From NCBI GenBank assembly GCA_002306975.1, contig DBTI01000163.1:1915-20392 (forward strand): a stretch of DNA of 18,478 nt, read 5' to 3'. The notes beneath the pieces were generated by a model that ran no database searches, was not told the origin of the DNA, and worked only from the letters and a program-made list of their open reading frames with translations. Source of the DNA: Ruminococcaceae bacterium UBA1320. GTDB taxonomy: Bacteria > Bacillota > Clostridia > Oscillospirales > Ethanoligenentaceae. Position numbers and translations under genes: made by a program. This document shows positions 13,216-18,478 of the stretch, piece by piece. The first letter of the stretch is position 1, and each line of letters starts with the position of its first letter.

Positions 13216-15321
13216 TTAAATTATACGGCTTATAATGCCTTTAGCACTGAGAATAAGGCTTATGCTGCCATCTCCGAGAATAGTGCAGCCCTCGATACCC
13301 GATTCTTTAACTGCATAATGTATCAAATACTTTGGCAGCGGCTTTACAACTACCTGTTGCTCACCGAGCAGCTTATCTGCAAAAATACAGGCCGTTTTGT
13401 TGTCGCCCTCAATCATGATCAGTATGCCCTCGTTAAGCTTTTTGACTGAGGTTTCAATTTTCAGCAGGTCGTAGAGCCTGATGATCGGGTAGATATTGCC
13501 CCTAATCATAATCATTTCGTTGTTGTCGTTATCGTAAATAATATCCTCGTCTTTTGCTCTGAACGACTCTTTGATTGAAACTGTAGGTAGGGTATATACG
13601 CAGTTACCGACCGAAAGCTCCATCGCGTCAGCGATTGCGAGTGTTAACGGAATGACTATGGTAAATGTGGAACCTTCGCCTTCAATACTCTTGATTGAAA
13701 TGCTGCCTCCCACCTCTTCGATATTCTGCTTTACAACATCCATACCAACGCCGCGGCCGGAGAATTCAGTAACCTTCTCTTTTGTTGAAAATCCCGGCAT
13801 AAGCAGGAAAGAGAATATTTCCTTTTCTGAAAGCTCGCTTTCGGGCTTTGTAAGAAGACCGGCTTCCCTGGCCTTTTTGATAATCCTATCCTTGTTAATG
13901 CCGCTGCCGTCATCTGAAACGGATATCATAATATCACCGCCGGTGTTGTGCGCCGTAAGGGTGATACGTGCTTTGGGCGCCTTCCCCTTTTTGACACGTT
14001 CATCTTCCGGCTCAACGCCATGATCCATTGCATTGCGGATAAGATGCATCAGCGGATCAGAAAGATGGTCAACAATGTTTTTATCGACCTCAGTCTCGTC
14101 GCCGACCGTAACAAATTCGACATCTTTATTGAGCTTGCGGCTCATATCGCGGACAATACGCTGCATTTTCTGGAATGTGCCCGCAATCGGTATCATACGG
14201 ATGGACATAACTATGTCTTGCAGCTCGTCGGTCAGCTTGCGCAGCTGCCTTGCGGCCTTATTAAAGTTGTCAAGTTGCAGATCCTTAAGCTCAGGATTTT
14301 TTGTTACCATAGATTCTGAAATAACAAGCTCGCCCACAAGGTTCATAAGATTGTCAAGCTTGTTGACATTAACACTTATAAGGCTAAGCTTGCTGCCCTT
14401 TGACGCGGCTGGATCAGTACTGCTCTTGTTGGCGTTTTGATCAGGCAGCTTTGCCACAGGATTAACTTTTGGCGCATCGGTATCGTTTACTTTTGTTGTA
14501 TCCCCTGCCGCCAAATTGTATTTTTCAAGCTCTTTTTGATAGCTGTCAACTTTGGTCAGTTCATAGGATTTAAGGTATAGTGCTTCTTCGAAGATTGGGC
14601 GTAACTGGCTTTCTTCAAGGTTTGTTGCGAAGAATATCATAAAACCGTTTTCAAGAATAAGCTCAGGCAGCGTATTGATTAAATCTTTAGGATATGTATA
14701 TGCCTCATGTGTGAATTCTATAAGGTTACGAACAATAGTATAAGCTCTGACATTTTCCATCTGGCCGCCTTCTTCAAAATAAAGCTTGGCGGTATAGCGG
14801 AAATCGTCAGGAGGAACTTCGGAGGTTTTTATCTGCTGCTCATCTGTTGATTGAGCTGCATTTCCGGCAGGCGCTGCAGCGGCAGCTGCCTCCGGTGCCG
14901 AATCTTTACCTGAAATAAGACCGAGGTATTGTTTTATTCTTGCTTCCAATTCCTTCTCGTCACCGTCGGATTCTTTGCCCTCATCGACCTTTAAAACTTC
15001 AAGTTTTATGAAGTCAGAGGCAGCGAGCACAAGATCACAGATTTCTGAGATATCAATGTTCTGCGGCTTTTTATCTCTGATGAAGAAGAAAAGGTCCTCC
15101 ACCGAGTGTGCCATTTTTGATATGTTGTTATAGGCCATCATTGCGGAAGAACCTTTGATCGTATGCATGATCCTGAAAATTTCATTGATATTGTCGGCAT
15201 TAAGTTCGCCGTTTTTTTCAGTTTCGAGCATTATCTCCTCGAGTTGTTCAATAAGCTGGTTAGACTCAAAAATAAACATATCAAGCATTTGGTCTCTGCC
15301 GTTTCCGTTGGAATCATCCAT
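13216..15321 (-). CDS. cheA: Chemotaxis histidine kinase CheA
   Basis: CheA autophosphorylates and passes phosphate to CheY and CheB under receptor control. The 701 residues contain the Hpt domain with phosphoryl His53 (IMHTIKGSS), an Ala/Pro linker (143-170), a P2-like regulator-binding domain (about 174-258), a second linker, the P3 dimerisation helices (about 310-385, NKLDNLMNLVGELVISES), the ATPase with N-box HLIRNAMDHGVE (426-437), DDGSG (470-474) and GRGVGMDVV (522-530), and a CheW-like P5 domain to the end. AGGGGG precedes the ATG. The gene is 62 bp after the glycosyltransferase gene with no terminator between, and 21 bp before cheW. Its response regulators are not in the window. Confidence 0.97.
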   Translation of the reverse strand: MDDSNGNGRDQMLDMFIFESNQLIEQLEEIMLETEKNGELNADNINEIFRIMHTIKGSSAMMAYNNISKMAHSVEDLFFFIRDKKPQNIDISEICDLVLAASDFIKLEVLKVDEGKESDGDEKELEARIKQYLGLISGKDSAPEAAAAAAPAGNAAQSTDEQQIKTSEVPPDDFRYTAKLYFEEGGQMENVRAYTIVRNLIEFTHEAYTYPKDLINTLPELILENGFMIFFATNLEESQLRPIFEEALYLKSYELTKVDSYQKELEKYNLAAGDTTKVNDTDAPKVNPVAKLPDQNANKSSTDPAASKGSKLSLISVNVNKLDNLMNLVGELVISESMVTKNPELKDLQLDNFNKAARQLRKLTDELQDIVMSIRMIPIAGTFQKMQRIVRDMSRKLNKDVEFVTVGDETEVDKNIVDHLSDPLMHLIRNAMDHGVEPEDERVKKGKAPKARITLTAHNTGGDIMISVSDDGSGINKDRIIKKAREAGLLTKPESELSEKEIFSFLLMPGFSTKEKVTEFSGRGVGMDVVKQNIEEVGGSISIKSIEGEGSTFTIVIPLTLAIADAMELSVGNCVYTLPTVSIKESFRAKDEDIIYDNDNNEMIMIRGNIYPIIRLYDLLKIETSVKKLNEGILIMIEGDNKTACIFADKLLGEQQVVVKPLPKYLIHYAVKESGIEGCTILGDGSISLILSAKGIISRII

Positions 15322-15383
15322 TTTTATGCCCCCTTGAATAGTTTTACATTAGAGTTTTTATCGGCGTATGCCGGTTTTATACT

Positions 15384-17633
15384 TTATACCATCAAAACTT
15401 CAAGTACCTGCCTGAGTTCAATTGCCAAATCCTCATCGCCGCAATTTTTGAGCGCCTTCAGATACATTGATTTGGCACGTCTTTTATTATCGATTTTTTC
15501 ATAGGCGCAGCCGGCGTTGTATAATAAATCAAAATTGTTTTCATCTTTTAACAGCCCGCATTCGGCTGCGATTGCCGACCTTGTGTAATCTCCGGAATAA
15601 TAAAGCAACGAGGCAAGCGCGGAGAACATCTCGGTGTCCGGTTCAGCAATACGCATAAACGTTGTAATATTACCGGTGGCTTCCGCATAATTTCCGGTTT
15701 GGATCTCCTGCACAATCTGCGCTTTTAGTTTTGCTTTCTGAATTGCATCAGGCTCGTTGTTAACCTTACCGCGAATCACATCAATGTTGTTATAAATTGC
15801 TTCTAGCCCCGGTTTGCTGTACCCCATATGCTTTGCAAGCAACAGCAGCTCTTCAGCCTCTCTAAGCCTGTGCATACGGTAAAGGCAATAGCCCTGCATA
15901 AAGATTGATTCCGGTGATATGTCCACCAATCTGGCGGTGTGAAGCGCCAATTCGAAGGCAAAGCTTTCTGATAAAAATGTGGACAGTCGTAAAAGCTGTT
16001 TGTTGCTGAGTTTTAGTGCCAGATCAGATAATTTTTCTTTTGCAAAATCATTTTGTCCTGCGCGGCTGCACTCTAAATAAACATTTGATATAAGAAATAA
16101 ATCTTTAGTCAAAATCCTTGCCTTTTCAACGAAACCAAGAGCGAAAGCATAGATGGCATTGCAAATTTGAAGCGCTTCGCTTATTCTTTCTTCTTCCCCT
16201 GAAATTGCTGCGAACAAAAGACTCCTCATCGCTGCTTCTTTAGTGTAATTTGCTTTGCTGTTAAGATAAAACAAACTTGCGGATGTTTCAAATTTACCCT
16301 GACCCGCCATGATGAATGCGGTTATATCGGCATTTAACTGGTCGCTTTTCGTAGCGGTCCGATATGCCGCATAGCATTTTATAAGCTGCGGCGCCATATA
16401 GTTGCACATTAGCGCTGACATGACTGCAAGATGAACCTTTTGCGATTTTCCCATATAAAGAGACTCTACAAGTGAATCTATTTCTTTTTGCGGCATCTGG
16501 CGAACTATACGCAAAAGATTAAACAAAGCGGCCTGATAGCCATCCGGCTCATTGAACGCCTTAAAGTACCAATTCATTGCATCTGCTGAATGTAAGAGTG
16601 CTTCCTCACAGTTGCCGCAGTTGTTATAAAAATGAACCTTATGTGTAGTAACAGAGTCAACACTTGTACCGCCGTAATTTTCGGATTTTTCAAATGCTTC
16701 CCGGAACTTTTTCAGCGCGTCATTAAAAAGGAATCTTCTCATGCAGTCGACAGCGCCCATCATTGACGCATCGGGGCTGTCTGAAAATTTCTCCTCAAAT
16801 TTTAGAACATATGGCGTTATCGATTCCGGATCTGCCATTTCCAATTCAAGACTCTTGATAATATTGATATATGGCCTCGTCTCACAGCCAATAATACGGA
16901 TTTCGTTTCTTTCAGATTCCTCTATAAATTTTTTCGCATATTCGCGGCTCTTTTTTAACTTACCTAAACCATAATAAGCATCACTGATATAAGAATAATA
17001 AGTAATAACCCTGCCATAATCTTCTTCGGTCTTTAACTCTTTGAGCATGATATCAAGATTTCGCTTGCACTTATCCGAAATAATGCGGGTCGAATAGCCT
17101 GTATGTTTTAAGTAAAAATATGTTTTATCAACAGTTAGAACATTTATGCCACCGGGGTTGCGGATTTCCTCATGGATTGCAAATTCATACCGCATACCGG
17201 CCTTAAAAACTCTAATGCTGAAACCATCAACAATACCTGAATCGTTATCCTTGTCTATATTCTCCATGCGGCAGCCCACTGCATTTTTATTGTCATCGAT
17301 TGCCGCAAATATAACAGCTCTCAGGTCCTTACATGTATCCTCCGCAAAATACTCATCAGCATCAAGAAAAACAATCCAGTCACCTGTCGCAGCTTCAAGC
17401 GCTACATTTTTTGCCGCCGCGAAATCATTACACCAGTCAAAATGCAGGACCTTCGCGCCCAGACTCTTTGCAATTTCAACTGTTTTATCTGTTGAACCGG
17501 TGTCAACTATAATAATCTCATCTACATATTTTTTATAACTGTTTATGCTTGTCGCAAGTGTTTTTTCTTCGTTCTTTGCGATTGTACAAGCTGTGATTGT
17601 AAAATCAGCCTTGCTTTTGAAATGTGCTTTCAT
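15384..17633 (-). CDS. GT2 glycosyltransferase with TPR-like tail
   Basis: A 749-residue cytoplasmic protein. The N-terminal 100 residues are a GT-A fold of family GT2: TACTIAKNEEKTL (14-26), VDTGSTDKT (43-51) and the metal-binding FLDADEYF (89-96). From about 190 to the end the protein is helical, with repeating aromatic/Ala patterns (YGLGKLKKSREYAKKF, YNAGCAYEKIDNKRRAKSMY) that look like tetratricopeptide repeats. Such GT2-TPR proteins next to flagellin genes are usually proposed to O-glycosylate flagellin. GAGGT lies 5 nt before the ATG. A consensus promoter is 60-95 bp upstream, and cheA follows after 62 bp. The GT2 class is firm; flagellin as target is inference from location. Confidence 0.85.
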   Translation of the reverse strand: MKAHFKSKADFTITACTIAKNEEKTLATSINSYKKYVDEIIIVDTGSTDKTVEIAKSLGAKVLHFDWCNDFAAAKNVALEAATGDWIVFLDADEYFAEDTCKDLRAVIFAAIDDNKNAVGCRMENIDKDNDSGIVDGFSIRVFKAGMRYEFAIHEEIRNPGGINVLTVDKTYFYLKHTGYSTRIISDKCKRNLDIMLKELKTEEDYGRVITYYSYISDAYYGLGKLKKSREYAKKFIEESERNEIRIIGCETRPYINIIKSLELEMADPESITPYVLKFEEKFSDSPDASMMGAVDCMRRFLFNDALKKFREAFEKSENYGGTSVDSVTTHKVHFYNNCGNCEEALLHSADAMNWYFKAFNEPDGYQAALFNLLRIVRQMPQKEIDSLVESLYMGKSQKVHLAVMSALMCNYMAPQLIKCYAAYRTATKSDQLNADITAFIMAGQGKFETSASLFYLNSKANYTKEAAMRSLLFAAISGEEERISEALQICNAIYAFALGFVEKARILTKDLFLISNVYLECSRAGQNDFAKEKLSDLALKLSNKQLLRLSTFLSESFAFELALHTARLVDISPESIFMQGYCLYRMHRLREAEELLLLAKHMGYSKPGLEAIYNNIDVIRGKVNNEPDAIQKAKLKAQIVQEIQTGNYAEATGNITTFMRIAEPDTEMFSALASLLYYSGDYTRSAIAAECGLLKDENNFDLLYNAGCAYEKIDNKRRAKSMYLKALKNCGDEDLAIELRQVLEVLMV

Positions 17634-17696
17634 CAGTTACCTCGCAATCGCCGCAATAAGCGGTTTAATTTTGGATAATCTGAATCGGTTTTTAAT

Positions 17697-17728
17697 CCTA
17701 TTATAATAGGTTCTTGCTTTACCTGCAA
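17697..17728 (-). promoter_or_regulatory. Promoter of the glycosyltransferase-cheA-cheW operon
   Basis: On the minus strand, TTGCAG (17728-17723) and TATAAT (17705-17700) are 17 bp apart, a near-consensus sigma-A site. The -10 is embedded in a perfect 14 bp palindrome, CCTATTATAATAGG (17697-17710), which could be a regulator's operator. The predicted start is near 17693, giving a leader of about 60 nt. The rest of the 303 bp gap (17711-17874) is AT-rich with nothing else recognised. Confidence 0.65.
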
Positions 17729-17874
17729 TCATATCATCTATATTTTAAATATATTATACATCATTAAGTGTCTAATATCTATAATTTAAAGGTCTCGAAT
17801 TTTGATTATTTTAATAATTTCATTGTATTTCTTCCGTATTTAAGTAAATATAAGCCTATTATAACACTTATCTT

Positions 17875-17906
17875 TATAAAATAAAGGCGGAGCATATTGC
17901 TCCGCC
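17875..17906 (-). terminator. Terminator of the flagellin gene
   Basis: GGCGGAGCA (17886-17894) pairs perfectly with TGCTCCGCC (17898-17906) around a 3-nt loop. On the minus strand it is followed by TTTATTTTAT. It begins about 30 bp past the flagellin stop codon and separates the flagellin transcript from the next operon. Confidence 0.88.
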
Positions 17907-17936
17907 CCAATTTTAAAGAATACCGATTGTCTATCT

Positions 17937-18478
17937 TTACTTAAGGAGTGACAAGACACCCTGCGGCAGCTGGTTCGCCTGAGCGAGCATTGCTTCTGCA
18001 GACTGAACAAGAATGTTATTCTTGGTGTAATTCGTCATTTCCTTAGCCATATCAACATCTGTGATCTGGCTTTCAGCCGATGTCAGGTTCTCGCTCTCGG
18101 TGCTCAGGTTGTTTACCGTGTGGGTAAGACGGTTCTGATACGCACCAAGCTTTGAACGCATCTGCGAGATGTTGTCGATAGCGGTCTGGATTGAGGTGAT
18201 GGCCGTTGAGGATGTAAGGGAAACAGCTGATGCATCTTCTCCGAGGCCTGTACCAATACCCAAAGCTGTAGCCGTGACACCACTGGATGCTAAGCCGCTG
18301 AGCGAAATTGTCATCGTCTCGCCGCTGTTTGCACCAATCTGAAGTGTAATACCTGTATTACTGTACAGACTGCCGTTTGTCGTAGCTGTTGTCAGCACCT
18401 TTTGGGTGTTAAAATTAGTTGTGTTCGCGATGCGGTCAAGGTCTTTCGCCAAAGCGTTCGCTTCATCCTGAAGCTTTG
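17937..18478 (-). CDS. Flagellin, 3' part (cut by window edge)
   Basis: The C-terminal 179 residues of a flagellin, the filament subunit exported through the flagellar type III apparatus. The frame stays open to the right edge (KLQDEANALAKDLDRIANTTNFNTQKVL), so the start lies outside. The visible part ends the N-terminal D0/D1 helix region, passes through a Ser/Thr/Gly-rich variable segment (about 40-100 in the fragment) and finishes with the conserved D1/D0 helices (IDNISQMRSKLGAYQNRL, MAKEMTNY, ILVQSAEAMLAQANQLPQGVLSLLK). The variable region is short, typical of compact clostridial flagellins, and Ser/Thr-rich as expected for O-glycan sites. A strong terminator follows. Confidence 0.95.
   Translation of the reverse strand, partial: KLQDEANALAKDLDRIANTTNFNTQKVLTTATTNGSLYSNTGITLQIGANSGETMTISLSGLASSGVTATALGIGTGLGEDASAVSLTSSTAITSIQTAIDNISQMRSKLGAYQNRLTHTVNNLSTESENLTSAESQITDVDMAKEMTNYTKNNILVQSAEAMLAQANQLPQGVLSLLK

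Overview
The window looks like chromosomal DNA from a motile anaerobic Firmicute, most likely class Clostridia and possibly an Oscillospirales/Ruminococcaceae-type lineage. The grounds are the dnaX-ybaB-recR order with SRP RNA directly upstream, a clostridial single-cluster ferredoxin, a KimA-type permease, low-to-middle GC with AT-rich intergenic DNA, and flagellin plus chemotaxis genes of Gram-positive type. No phage, transposase, CRISPR array, rRNA or convincing tRNA is seen. The genus assignment is inference.

Left part (1-3412). On the minus strand, a consensus promoter at 3384-3412 drives a short SRP RNA. Only 36 nt after its closing stem come dnaX (TTG start), ybaB and recR, ending at a strong terminator (457-496). 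Beyond that lie a two-and-a-half copy 68-70 bp tandem repeat, a terminator for the opposite strand (231-271), and a consensus minus-strand promoter (142-170). That promoter fires into a GC-rich, hairpin-rich stretch that runs off the left edge.

Middle (3413-8963). The plus strand carries a 50-residue cysteine-rich protein, an ABC-2 type exporter (ATPase and permease overlapping by 4 bp), a 4Fe-4S ferredoxin with its own terminator, and a KimA/APC-type potassium permease. The gaps on either side hold two hairpins with a shared loop core.

Right part (8964-18478). This is a minus-strand motility region. From right to left it has the 3' end of a flagellin gene (cut by the window edge), a GT2 glycosyltransferase with a long helical-repeat tail, cheA and cheW in one apparent operon, then a 540 bp highly structured gap and a 1063-residue chemoreceptor with an exceptional stack of HAMP-like units. 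A plausible reading is that flagellin is glycosylated by the neighbouring transferase, and that receptor, CheW and CheA form one signalling array. cheY, cheB, cheR and the motor genes are not in the window.

The most unusual items are the multi-hairpin leader before the chemoreceptor, the receptor's roughly 135-residue superrepeat of HAMP units, the unidentified structured transcript at the left edge, the tandem repeat next to it, and the co-transcription of a flagellin-type glycosyltransferase with cheA-cheW.
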